From NCBI RefSeq assembly GCF_032854445.1, contig NC_088305.1:29786628-29850627 (forward strand): a DNA stretch of 64,000 nt, in the 5' to 3' direction. This stretch comes from Liolophura sinensis. Taxonomy: Eukaryota > Mollusca > Polyplacophora > Chitonida > Chitonidae. The stretch's first letter is position 1, and every line of letters starts with the position of its first letter. Position numbers and translations under genes: made by a program. The notes below the pieces were generated by a model. The model was not told the DNA's origin. It was given only the letters and a program-made list of their open reading frames with translations, and made no database searches. This document shows, piece after piece, positions 22,301-32,015 of this stretch.

Positions 22301-25191
22301 TATAGTCTATATAGTTAATTCCATCTTTGGCTTAAGTGTACAGTCTACACAGTTAATTTCCATCTTTGGCTTAAGTGTATAGTCCACACAGTTAATTTCC
22401 ATCTCTCACTTAAGTGTATAGTCTATGTAGTTAATTTCCATCTTTGGCTTAAGTGTATAGTCTACACAGTTAATTTCCATCTTTGGCTTAAGTGTATAGT
22501 CTACACAGTTAATTTCCATCTTTGGCTTAAGTGTATAGTCTATATAGTTAATTTCCATCTTTGGCTTAAGTGTATAGTCTACACAGTTAATTTCCATCTT
22601 TGGCTTAAGTGTATAGTCTACACAGTTAATTTCCATCTTTGGCTTAAATGTATAGTCTACACAGTTAATTTCCATCTTTGGCCTAAGTGTACAGTCTACA
22701 CAGTTAATTTCCATCTTTGGCTTAAGTGTATAGTCTACACAGTTAATTTCCATCTTTGGCTTAAGTGTATAGTCTACACAGTTAATTTCCATCTTTGGCT
22801 TAAATGTATAGTCTACACAGTTAATTTCCATCTTTGGCTTAAGTGTATAGTCCACACAGTTAATTTCCATCTTTGGCTTAAGTGTACAGTCTACACAGTT
22901 AATTTCCATCTTTGGCTTAAGTGTATAGTCTACACAGTTAATTTCCATCTTTGGCTTAAGTGTATAGTCCACACAGTTAATTTCCATCTCTCACTTATGT
23001 GTACAGTCTATATAGTTAATTTCCATCTTTGGCTTAAGTGTATAGTCTATACAGTTAATTTCCATCTTTGGCTTAAGTGTATAATCTACACAGTTAATTT
23101 CCATCTTTGGCTTAAGTGTATAGTCTATATAGTTAATTTCCATCTTTGGCTTAAGTGTACAGTCTACACAGTTAATTTCCATCTTTGGCTTAAATGTATA
23201 GTCTACACAGTTAATTTCCATCTTTGGCCTAAGTGTACAGTCTACACGGTTAATTTCCATCTTTGGCTTAAGTGTATAGTCCACACAGTTAATTTCCATC
23301 TCTCACTTAAGTGTATAGTCTATGTAGTTAATTTCCATCTTTGGCTTAAGTGTATAGTCTACACAGTTAATTTCCATCTTTGGCTTAAGTGTGCAGTCTA
23401 CACAGTTAATTTCCATCTTTGGCTTAAGTGTATGGTCTACACAGTTAATTTCCATCTTTGGCTTAAGTGTATGGTCTACACAGTTAATTTCCATCTTTGA
23501 CTTAAGTGTATAGTCTACACAGTTAATCTCCATCTTTGGCTTAAGTGTATAGTCTACACAGTTAATTTCCATCTTTGACTTAAGTGTACAGTCTATACAG
23601 TTAATTTCCATCTTTGGCTTAAGTGTATAGTCCATATAGTTAATTTCCATCTTTAGCTTAAGTGTATAGTCAACACAGTTAATTTCCATCTTTGGCTTAA
23701 GTGTATAGTCTATATAGTTAATTTCCATCTTTGGCTTAAGTGTACAGTCTACACAGTTAATTTCCATCTTTTGCTTAAGTGTATAGTCTACACAGTTAAT
23801 TTCCATCTTTGGCTTAAGTGTATAGTCTACACAGTTAATTTCCATCTTTGACTTAAGTGTATAGTCTATGTAGTTAATTTCCATCTTTGGCTTAAGTGTA
23901 TAGTCCATATAGTTAATTTCCATCTTTTGCTTAAGTGTATAGTCCACACAGTTAATTTCCATCTTTGGCTTAAGTGTATAGTCTATATAGTTAATTTCCA
24001 TCTTTGGCTTAAGTGTACAGTCTACACAGTTAATTTCCATCTTTGACTTAAGTGTATATTCTATTGCTCCTTCCCACCTTTGGACAATCCATTGGCACAG
24101 CATTTGCTTACTAGAAGAAAACAATCTGGCTTGGACCAGAATATGCACTGTGCACAAAATGGCGTACAGCCCAGAGGACATCACCACCATCTCACAAACC
24201 TCAGGACGAAGTACAAAAAAATCCATGTACATGTGTAAATGCAGGTCTGCAATTTATTCCTTCAAGCTCCTTAAAGCTCACTGGTAACAAAAGTTCTATT
24301 ATGTGATCATGCAGAGAGCAGACAATTAAACCCAAATGTGACTGGTTTCAGCCTGCCATTTACAAAGTACAAGCTGTGCATTGCTATGTCTTGTACTGTG
24401 ACAGGTGTACATATATGTCCTGCTTTCTTTGTACATGTAGATCTATGTTTTTAGGCGGAGAGCTACAACATGCACATAAATAGTGAACAATCGACGCACT
24501 CTAAATAATAAATGTAGCTATGAACGATGTGTCCTAACCAACTTGGAGCACACTTCTCGTACATGTACGGATGCACCTTTCTCATTCATTAGTTCGCTTG
24601 CACTCAAGTTCAGGCTACCCACAGATTTCCTACACGTAACTTAAATCTTCATGTGCCTCAAAATATTGATAAAAATTAGCATTTAAATCTTACTGCAATG
24701 TTGAAAATGAAGATTAAAACATATGAATGCATGAATGTACGCAGCATTTAAAGCTGAAGTGGAGATTATCATAACAAAGACTATAACTGATGTCCATTTA
24801 CACTGCAGTTAGAATGTGACCTCGGGACAAAGTCTTGTCTATATACATGCAGAATGGAAGCTTGGGCTTCCTCACCCTGTGGAACATTAGCCTCCTTTTG
24901 CCAGTCTTGTCTTACAAGCTGTGGGATTTCTGACAGCATCCACTTGAATAAATAAAACTTGATGGAAGAGTTCGTAACACTGGAAATAAGGGCAAAACAT
25001 CTATTTTTTTGTTTTCTCTCATTTCATTTTTTTTTTCTTTTTTTGTTTTATATTCGGCACAGAGATTTATGACGTCCACACTTACCTCTCTTTTTACTCT
25101 TGCGAGACCCCCGTTTGGCAGTTGCCATGGAAACTAGAAGAGCTGAGGTAAGGACAAGGGTTAGGAGTATGGTGATGAGCTGTAACTTCAT
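6680..25191 (-). CDS. FGFRL1-like: Kinase-less FGF receptor-like protein (FGFRL / nou-darake type), 6 coding exons
   Basis: Exons 25086-25191, 17292-17467, 16064-16187, 11958-12133, 9778-9937 and 6680-7308 join in frame (1371 nt, 456 residues); every boundary has AG/GT and matching phases (1,0,1,0,1). Residues 1-25 are a signal peptide. Ig domain 1 (about 45-135; Cys68, Trp80, Cys117; contains GNPKPKVRWLKNGEP) matches FGFR D2. Ig domain 2 (about 140-240; Cys161, Trp173, Cys220) matches FGFR D3 and has the D3-splitting intron. A basic, Thr/Pro-rich stalk (about 241-413), a membrane segment (about 414-441) and a 15-residue tail ending STTV* follow. No kinase exon was found downstream. Known family: FGFRL1 and planarian nou-darake bind FGFs but lack the kinase, and act as modulators or decoys. 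Vertebrate FGFRL1 has three Ig domains; a D1 exon was not seen here. The alternative is a truncated isoform of a true FGFR with kinase exons outside the window. Expression and ligand are not shown by the sequence. Confidence 0.85.
7868..8275 (+). repeat. 39-bp minisatellite, about 10 copies
   Basis: The unit begins cttgtactgtaccacagtct and ends ttaccacactgagtgtata. It lies in the intron before the transmembrane exon of the FGFR-like gene. It is unrelated in sequence to the 20.6 kb array despite the equal period. It opens spurious frames on both strands. Confidence 0.93.
8290..9409. other. Intron sequence before the transmembrane exon
   Basis: Between the 39-bp minisatellite and a SINE B copy. 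No alternative D3 exon or other coding segment was seen. Confidence 0.6.
9410..9663 (-). mobile_element. SINE family B
   Basis: On the plus strand it contains cttttatctagtgccgcttc, tactgatacgggtcaaccag and a tRNA-like head complement ending gtgctggtggggccgg. Confidence 0.75.
9778..9937 (-). CDS. FGFRL1-like: FGFRL-like exon 5: second half of Ig domain D3
   Basis: The acceptor is ttctgttaacag and the donor CACAG|GTATTA; the exon is 160 nt with phases 0 to 1. It encodes residues 195-247, including LLVLKNVSLGDSGLYKCLVG and then SDAWLNVLP, which closely parallels the FGFR IIIb/IIIc exon product. No second mutually exclusive D3 exon was found in the introns on either side. Confidence 0.9.
10254..10307 (-). 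repeat. Detached, diverged copy of the 67-bp unit with a dead donor
   Basis: The exon-like part of the unit is recognisable (ctgactctagttcggctatg on the plus strand), but GTGAGT is replaced by GGGACC. It is separated from the main array by a dispersed repeat. Confidence 0.7.
10345..10945 (+). mobile_element. Dispersed repeat family D
   Basis: It contains attattacaggtaaatcggt, gtttcccaggcccaaaaaat and attctgaaatcctcatg. The same order of blocks recurs at 55.8-56.1 kb. No coding capacity was seen; it may be a non-autonomous element. Confidence 0.5.
10948..12007 (-). repeat. 67-bp minisatellite made of exon 4 end plus splice donor, 16 copies
   Basis: The unit (66-68 bp) reads on the minus strand as GTGAGTAAAGACTGCTCTGG..., then the last 61 nt of FGFR-like exon 4 ending ACAAATG. 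The donor complement ACTCAC lies at 10948, 11014, 11081, 11148, 11215, 11282, 11349, 11417, 11484, 11551, 11617, 11684, 11751, 11818, 11885 and 11952; the last is the native donor. Every copy keeps the GTGAGT hexamer. Confidence 0.95.
11958..12133 (-). CDS. FGFRL1-like: FGFRL-like exon 4: first half of Ig domain D3, with amplified donor
   Basis: The acceptor is gatttcag at 12134 upward and the donor CAAATG|GTGAGT, with GTGAGT at 11957-11952; the exon is 176 nt with phases 1 to 0. It encodes residues 137-194: the ENKTVYEGEDVNFRCRV strand with Cys161 and IQWLRR with Trp173, as in FGFR D3 (exon IIIa equivalent). The last 61 nt of the exon plus the donor are the founder-like unit of the 67-bp array that fills the adjacent intron. 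Without splicing at this donor the frame continues 27 residues into the array and stops. Confidence 0.9.
12134..15255. other. Intron between exons 3 and 4 of the FGFR-like gene
   Basis: AT-rich sequence with a SINE B fragment; nothing coding was seen. The rest of the intron to 16063 holds a SINE A copy. Confidence 0.6.
13677..13755 (-). mobile_element. SINE family B, 3' fragment
   Basis: (GTGA)n, then gcttggggtttaacatcgtg and ttcagtcatatgacgac. Only the 3' end is left. Confidence 0.6.
15256..15520 (-). mobile_element. SINE family A, near full-length
   Basis: On the plus strand it begins with a (TTTA)n tail and ttgattggtgtttaacgctg, and ends at the head region near ctaaccacctcagcctcgag. It is in the intron between exons 3 and 4 of the FGFR-like gene. 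Confidence 0.8.
16064..16187 (-). CDS. FGFRL1-like: FGFRL-like exon 3: second half of Ig domain D2
   Basis: The acceptor is ttatcttcag and the donor ATGA|GTAAGT; the exon is 124 nt with phases 0 to 1. It encodes residues 95-135. The motif VSDSGNYTCEVYNKVG supplies the second Ig cysteine (Cys117) in the D-x-G-x-Y-x-C context. NYT is a potential N-glycosylation site. Confidence 0.9.
16290..16470 (-). mobile_element. Dispersed repeat family D, fragment
   Basis: gcaggcatgaggatttaaga and tttcccacaatttctgctg are the reverse-complement counterparts of family D blocks. Confidence 0.4.
17292..17467 (-). CDS. FGFRL1-like: FGFRL-like exon 2: first half of Ig domain D2
   Basis: The acceptor is tttttcag at 17468 upward and the donor CGA|GTAAGT at 17291-17286; the exon is 176 nt with phases 1 to 0. 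It encodes residues 37-94, with the first Ig cysteine in LLLKCPADGNPKP and the core Trp in VRWLKNG. These are the signature positions of FGFR D2. Confidence 0.9.
17668..17828 (-). mobile_element. SINE family A, internally deleted
   Basis: Tail (ttgattggtgttttatgctg) and head-like end (actatcttggccatgaaggc) are present; the middle is shortened. Confidence 0.7.
18271..18560 (+). repeat. Tandem repeat of about 97 bp, three diverged copies
   Basis: Blocks such as cctcactggaatgccacaac followed by ggacaactggccactggcc recur three times. It is in the intron between coding exons 1 and 2. Confidence 0.75.
19200..19380. promoter_or_regulatory. Candidate intronic regulatory island with TGACAG sites
   Basis: A GC-richer block with CTGTCA/TGACAG (TGIF/Meis-type core) at 19247, 19269, 19349 and 19359, four sites in 118 bp, and nearby TAAT motifs. 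It lies in the intron between coding exons 1 and 2. Functional status is inferred from motif density only. Confidence 0.25.
19917..20076 (-). mobile_element. SINE family A, 3' part
   Basis: It contains ttgattggtgttttacgccg and tacggtggccagcattaagg, and stops before the tRNA-like head. Confidence 0.75.
20077..20600. other. Unique intron sequence left of the 39-bp array
   Basis: No feature was seen between the SINE A fragment and the start of the array. Confidence 0.5.
20601..24069 (-). repeat. 39-bp satellite array, about 88 copies, with a 1325-bp higher-order repeat
   Basis: The consensus on the plus strand begins gttaatttccatctttggct and ends taagtgtatagtctacaca. Because 39 is divisible by 3, long open frames run through both strands (13-residue period MEINCVDYTLKPK on the minus strand). 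Blocks 21081-21974 and 22406-23299 match at an offset of 1325 bp (34 units minus 1 bp; one 38-bp unit breaks the frame). The array lies in the intron between coding exons 1 and 2. The same ten bases, TCTATTGCTC, occur at both edges (20607 and 24060). Confidence 0.95.
24070..25079. other. Unique intron sequence right of the 39-bp array
   Basis: Contains ACATGTAC motifs and poly-T runs near the donor of coding exon 1. No D1 Ig exon was seen here or elsewhere in this intron. Confidence 0.5.
25086..25191 (-). CDS. FGFRL1-like: FGFRL-like exon 1: start codon and signal peptide
   Basis: The ATG at 25191-25189 opens a 35-codon reading frame: MKLQLITILLTLVLTSALL, then VSMATA, a typical hydrophobic core with an A-x-A-type cleavage site after MATA. 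It is followed by a very basic run (KRGSRKSKKR). The donor is AGAG|GTAAGT at 25085-25080, phase 1; it joins G|AT of the next exon to give Asp36. No other ATG upstream in frame was needed. Confidence 0.85.
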
Positions 25192-25570
25192 GATGGAAGG
25201 GGACAGAGGTGGTAAGTCACAGAGAAAGCAGCTATCACAACCCTGGCCAGAACATCAGTCTCTCTTCAGGGATCACTCACAACAATGACAAAGAGTTTGA
25301 AAAGGACGGTTCTCTGTTGGTGAGGTTTCTTTGTGTTGGCTTCCTTTTGGTAGAGAACAACACCAACAATACTTTGGTATCCTATTCCTGAAGACGCTGT
25401 TCTCCCTTTGATATCACTCCAAAAAGTGAAGGTATCTTCCTCCACAGGGTCAAAGTTCCTTCTTGAGGTCAGTGATATCCTCCTGGAGGTCACAAGTGCT
25501 TAACTGTGGTAGATCCCGAAGCTTTCCCGAAAACTCACACTCGCATGGAACTCACTTCAGTCATCTAGAA
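25192..25570 (-). promoter_or_regulatory. Probable 5' UTR part of the start-codon exon
   Basis: The minus-strand sequence upstream of the ATG has no in-frame coding continuation. A possible acceptor (gtttctag) lies near 25568. The exact exon start cannot be fixed from sequence alone. Confidence 0.3.
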
Positions 25571-27480
25571 ACCTGACAATTACAAGGAAATTTATTCATT
25601 GATCAATAAGTTCAGGCTTAACACTTCTGTTCAAAACGCAGATTGTTCTGATCCATCACGTTAAGCGCATAAGTGATTTGCACCAACTATTTGATCAACC
25701 AGTTCAGAAAGGATAGAACAAATAGTAAATGCCAGATGCTTTTGACAGAGAGCTTACACACACACACCTACATAATTATACACGTACATGTACACTGCAG
25801 ATCATGAACAAGTGAAATAACAGATTTTATCAACATCTAGAGTTAATTCTTGTCTGAATCTGTGATAGGAACATTAAGGCAGTGCAAATCTACATACAAA
25901 TAGCTAACCATTAAATTTCTAGAATATGTAGATATAGAACTTTGCAAATTACAGAAAGTATACACTAATACAAGCAAGTTCAGAGTAATAAATTACATGC
26001 ATAATGTATATACATGTAGGTACATGTGTAGTAGTACTCATGAGGTAAAATTAGCAATACATGTAAGTCAAAGCGATGTTTCCATTTCCCTTTTTTTAAG
26101 CCAAAAACTGACCTACAAATGTGCATGTATCACAATGATGAAAGCTTTTGGCACATCTGACATGTACATGTACACATCTGAAAACACATTAAATAATGTG
26201 TACATGTAAATCTGGTACAACACATACTCTGCCAATTCAAACCCTGGAAAAAAAAACAAACACTTATCGCACATCCACTGCATCCAGATACACAGACTCG
26301 TTTCATGCACACATGGCTAGATCAAATCCCTAAAAACCTGTTCAAGTGGGCAATAAAATGGAGCACAGATTGAATCCAGTCACACTAGGCTAGTCGTTAA
26401 TGTAGAGGAACAACTGCATCAAGATGAATGGGAACCAGAAAAAGAGCCATTTACCAGGGTAGTCAATGGAGGCAGGAATAAAGCAGGACAGAAATGAGCT
26501 CCTTGGCACACACCCTTGACAAGGCTAAAAACCTTCAAGAGAAGGGAATGGCATGGAGTCACTTGTAGACAAACTGTGGGGCCCTTGGGGAGGCTGAGGT
26601 GTGGGGGGTGTGGAACAGTGGACTCTCCCAGACCCTCCACCAACAGACTGCCTGGAATGAGGGAGATTCCCAGTTAAACAAGCTGGGTTGACTCAGATCT
26701 GTCATCTAACATTAACAGCTGTGGGCTGCTGGCCCCACTGTTCGGCCCCCTACTTCAGCCTCCTCAGCTAACAGTGTTGTGCTGGCTGCATGTCCAAGAT
26801 GGCTGTGGCATGCCTAATTGACCATGGCTAATAAGATACAAGATGACACCAAAGAAGGGGTGAGGACCAGTGGGGTGTGGAGAGGGGAGGAGATGCGCAT
26901 GGAGATGGATTAAGTAGAGTAACATTAACAAGACCCCAATGTAAACACTATGGGTGCTAATTAACTGGATACAAGATGAGGACAGTTCCTACAGATTTAG
27001 AATCAATACATGCAAATTTCTGAGGTATGACTGCATCGAATATTCTGTAGAGCTGAATCAACCCTGACAATGTGTACAATTTGTCCACATTGCTTGCTAT
27101 CCCTTGCAACAAATTCTTGTAAACCTTATAGAGAGATTTTAACCTTACTGTAAGTGCAATAGAGGGTTCTAGAAGACCTCATACATGAACATGTAATTAT
27201 CCAGCCACAAAAATATTTACTTGACTGTGAAGTATACTTTTCTTCCACTATCAAATTTAACTTTTCTCCCTTGTGACTTTATTCTCGTTATCACAGAAAT
27301 GATGTCAAGAAGAAACTTTTTCAACAAGGAACATGTTTTATACAGTGCATTTCATCATATTAGACTATGCAATTACCAGACATTTCTTGACATTTTGAAA
27401 ATTCAAATTTTAATTTTTTTCTTCTCCAGAACATGCATATCTGAATTCCCACTGAGGTGTTAAACATTGTTATGTCCTAG

Positions 27481-27541
27481 ATGGAAAGGAATTGACAGAA
27501 CGTGTGAGATTTGTACTTTGTAGGAAGCCTTTCACCAGCAG
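27481..27541 (+). other. Short exon-like segment, plus strand
   Basis: The acceptor ttatgtcctag and the donor CAGCAG|GTAAGT bracket 61 nt open in one frame (GKELTERVRFVLCRKPFTS). Too short to exclude chance. Confidence 0.15.
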
Positions 27542-29249
27542 GTAAGTTTATGTGTGTGACGAATGCAGCTGTGCTACATGCTGGTGAGAAATCAATGTTC
27601 AGTGCTTAGTGAAAGCACACATATTTGGTATGTTTTGTGAAGGTATAAAACTTTATATATTTCTAGTCATAAATGCTCCATGGTCTTACTTTAGAAAGAC
27701 TTCTCCAAAAAATTCTGCAAGAGATACATGCATTTGTACAGTACATCTTTAGCTGAGTAAGACTTCTGGCTGTAACTATACATGTCTTAGTTACACTGTA
27801 TGCCAATCTCTTTACCACCACATTTATGTACATGTATATCTTCTGCCATAAATGTACAGTACTGACACATGTATTTGTTATGTATTAGGGAGTTAATATT
27901 AACCAAGAAAGTACAGAAATTTTCACTCATCGGCCTTCCAACTAAAGTCCTCAATTCTTTTTCCTAATTTCAATTCAGCTCTTTAAGCACAGGAAGCACC
28001 CAAATTAGTTTTTTGTGCTTTTTCTCAACATATCAACAACTCGTAAATCTTATCCTAGCCGAGTCTGTGCTAAAATTTCAATTTGATCTTTCAGGAGAAA
28101 TAATCAATATTCCACATGCACTTTTATATATTTTTTTTATTAAGTGTATATTCATAAAATGTTCAATTTGGCTTAGAGGCAATAGCAGTTTACTTTTCAC
28201 ACCATGGAATTGAGACATGGAGAATAAACTTAATTAAAATGTACAAGTTTAACTTTAAATTTTTTAAAATAAAGTCCTGAAACTGAGACATAAAGTACAA
28301 AACTGAACCAAAAAGTACACATCTAAATCAAATCTGAGTCTATAAACACCACAAAAACACAAAATGGGTTCCTGGTACAAGTTTATCTCTACCCAGTTTT
28401 GCAATCTACCCTAAGGAAAAGATCTATCTGATTTTGATCTATTGATATGGGTATTTTGCAGTGCTTCAGAATGATTACCTTGATCTTAGGGCTATCAGGA
28501 TTATCAGGCAGAGTTCAACTGCTACATACCTGACAATCCTACACGACTTCAGGCTGCAGGGAAACCTGTGATTCTAGCCTACATCTATGACTTCATGGTG
28601 AGGATCCTATAGGTTGCTGGTTTTAGTGCACTGAGCCAGCAAGAGCCCTTGCAGTTAGATGTACATGTAATGTAACAGGGCCAGATACATGTACATGCAC
28701 ACTATACCTGTAGGAAGCATTTATCAAGGTCAACTATTGGGGCCTCATGGCAAAGGTCTAGGCTCTGGTTAGCCCACTGGTAAAGGGTTTACAACTTCTG
28801 ATCACAAACACATGGGTGGATAGGGCCAGTGAGAATTGAGGACAGCTGTACATGTACATGTACATCCATGTAACCTTCTAGTGCATCCACCTTGTCACTC
28901 CTTATGCTTGTTGGGTCCCCATGAAAGTTAAGCATTAAAGAGTCAAACAATTATTCTTTCCCTAATTCTTTCTTTCTTTCTAAGAATAATACAGAACTGC
29001 AAAATTTCCGCCCCTAATGTCACATTCAAACTTGAATTGTACCCAACCCTGGGTCTAACTTTTCAAGGCACTGAAATTTTTTTCAGATATTTTCCAATTT
29101 TCAATAAACAGCTACAAAAAAAAAAGAGTTTTTAGGGAAAAACATTGTGTTGGCAAGACGTGGACACTGCTCCACCATTGTGTCGACATGGTGTTCTTCT
29201 TTCACAAGACTATTTTTTTGGTGTACTGTACAAATGACACCAAGTGAAC

Positions 29250-29604
29250 GGAGATAGTGAGTGCGTGCTTATTGGTATTAAACAATTTTTTAGTGATATG
29301 ATGATTGTATGTGATGTGCCTCCTTGTTGCGGGACAAATTTCCACTGCTCTTTTATCTAGTGCTGCTTCACTGAGACCACTTTCCGAAGGCAAGTAAGCT
29401 ACCCCACCAATGCCATTATACTGATACGGGACTATCCCTGTAATGCTGAATGCCATGAGAGAAAGTTCCTCTCTTTCAAGGTCTTAGGTGTGACCTGACC
29501 CAGGATTGATAGGATTGATCCTGGATCTACCATACCCCCCCCCCCCCCCTACCCCAGACACACAAAAGTGGAGGCTCTATCAACTGTGCTATCAGGACCG
29601 GTCT
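29250..29604 (-). mobile_element. SINE family B, near full-length
   Basis: It runs from gtgagtgcgtgcttattggt through cttttatctagtgctgcttc to the tRNA-like end gtgctatcaggaccggtc, interrupted by a poly-C run near 29536-29550. Confidence 0.75.
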
Positions 29605-31937
29605 AAGTGAACGGATAAAGACCTACAGTAGCTTCATAAATGAATAAAATGAGTATTAAAAATTATTCATGCACAACCAAATATTTTCATGTTAACAATC
29701 ACACGCATCTATGAACTCATTTACTTTTCAACTGATTGGGTTACTCAAAAATATTCATAGACCAGAGAAAACTACCACCCTTCACCAGATATATGACAAA
29801 CTTCAAGCCATGGCCGATCCAAAGAGAGATGGATTCAAGCATGAAACCAATAAAGAAGAAATCAGCTGTGATGTCAGCACTGCTTAAACCAAAAAAAGCC
29901 AGTGAGGGCCTCCTCCATATTGCATTCATATAAGCAACAATCAGCATGCACATCAAAGACCTGTGCATCTCACACTTATATGTTCATGTTTACAAGTGAT
30001 TCTGATACAACGTACTGTAATTAGGAATTACACACATTACATTCACCTGAAGAGAGAGATTTAAGTTTACCACATTTCCTCCTTTACATGCTACATGTTA
30101 CCAAAAATCTCACCATAGGAAACCCCAACAATATCCCTTGTGTAGCCTTGAATGAAAGCTTAAGTGCTGTCCAGTGTCAGGTAATCCAAGACAGGGCACA
30201 ATGAGGAATACAGATCCCTTCTTGCCTAATCTCCAATAAAGCACTTGCTCAGAGTAGTAATGCGTAGCTGGATCCAAGCACAGTTAAGAGAATTAGTCAC
30301 GCATCCATCCAGAGGATCCAAGTCAGATCAGGATATAAAGTGGCAGTCAAACTTTCTGGTACATGCATATACATAGACTGGGACAGCAATCCAAGAACAC
30401 ACTCCTTGTTACTATCCCTGAACGGAACACAGTAGAACCGTTTTAAACAGAACAAGGCAGAAACGAGGAAGTCAGCAAAGAACAGAACGGTAAAAGGTCA
30501 CTAGAAAGCAGAAGTCTCAAACGGAGTCCCCCAGGAGTTGATATCCAGATGGTAGTGGTGAAGCTGGGGTACATGTAAACACTGCAGAGAGCAGCAATGG
30601 AGGGAGAGAGTTGGATACAGGTTCCAGAAGTGTACCCCAGCTAGTACACACATACACCCTTGCCCTGGCACAAGACAGAGGGAGCCCTGGAGAACTCCAC
30701 TGATGCCTTTAGTACTGACCCAGGGCTTAACTCAAGCACACTGCCCATTAAACTTGCCAACTACATGCACAGTTCCCTGGGTCCAATTCCATAGGCAGTA
30801 CTAGCAAGGAACTAAATTCACTTGAGCCCGAGAGCCAGCAGCCTCAATGGGTCTATACCCTGTAGTAGTACAGCACAAGATGAGAGGGGCCATGTGGATA
30901 TGATAGCTGGAGATGCATCAACCAGAGCTCTACCACATAAGCCTACAAAAGGAGGGGTGCAAGGTTGGCACATGTCCCTAAGTAATCCAAAACGACTGCT
31001 ATCTGTGCTGTAATACACAGCTACCAGAAGTAACAGGACATGATACATGCACGAAAAAGTCTTCAAACTTTTAGCATCTAAAGAGGAAGGGAAATAATTG
31101 GCGGCTCACAAAGCGCACTAGTTTTGACTGATAAAAACAGACACCCGCATCGATGTATGTAATTGATAGCTGGCTAGAATGAGGAAAAAATAGCTCTGAA
31201 AAAACCTGCAAATTTATTATAGGCCCCACAATTGCCTGAGACTGAAATTCGAACCGGCACAAATTGGCCCAGACAGTAAATCAAATCTACCGACAGAGAA
31301 GCTTCATTAGGCGTAGAGCTCATCTTTATCTGTCAACTTGCACCTCGGGCAACTGGACTAGCTCTCCCACTAACCATAATCAGCAGACATAAACTCATCC
31401 ACGTAAGTTACCCTGATATAACAGATACACAGGACAGAAATTCTGCAACACATTTATAATCTACTTCGCAGAGCTATAACCAGCAGGATTTGTCACACAG
31501 ATCTTGACATCTGGCATAACATATATAGTTCATACATATATTTGTGACAGGAGCAGCTTTCCAGTGCTTATACTGGAATTATGAATATTAGCTAGTGTGA
31601 ATTTAGCTTTAGCTAAGTTGGAGGGGGGGGGGGGGAGTGCTGTATTTAGGGAAGGGAGACCAGAGTTAAAATCCCTGTGTGACCCACAGAGACTAGTAAA
31701 GCCTTGAACCAAACTTAAATGTACATGTAGTCATGTATGTATGAAACATAAAATCTTTGCCTTCTGGAAAACTCTCACAGTCATATCGACATGCATTGTA
31801 AGTTCCCACTTGTCCTGTCTGTGATTTTATTTCTTTCCAGTGTGTTGTGTTTTCTCCCATTCATCACCTCTTCTATTTACATACACCTAACCCACATAAC
31901 AAATTCATGCATCAACAACACAAAGGTACATCACTCG

Positions 31938-32015
31938 CACCAGCACTTGGGCAGCATGGACTCACTCTGCCACAAGAAGACAGGAACATATGTACACACA
32001 CCTGATGAATCCTAA
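31938..32015 (+). mobile_element. SINE family C fragment
   Basis: ccagcacttgggcagcatgg, then ctgccacaagaagacaggaa, as in the other family C copies. Confidence 0.6.

Noticed and set aside
20665-23500. Other long repetitive open frames on both strands
   Set aside because: Same satellite; frame continuity is forced by the repeat period and breaks at the single 38-bp units.
23303-24232. 309-residue minus-strand open frame with 13-residue repeats
   Set aside because: It is the 39-bp satellite read in a period divisible by three plus a chance N-terminal extension. It lies inside an intron, and the opposite strand is equally open.
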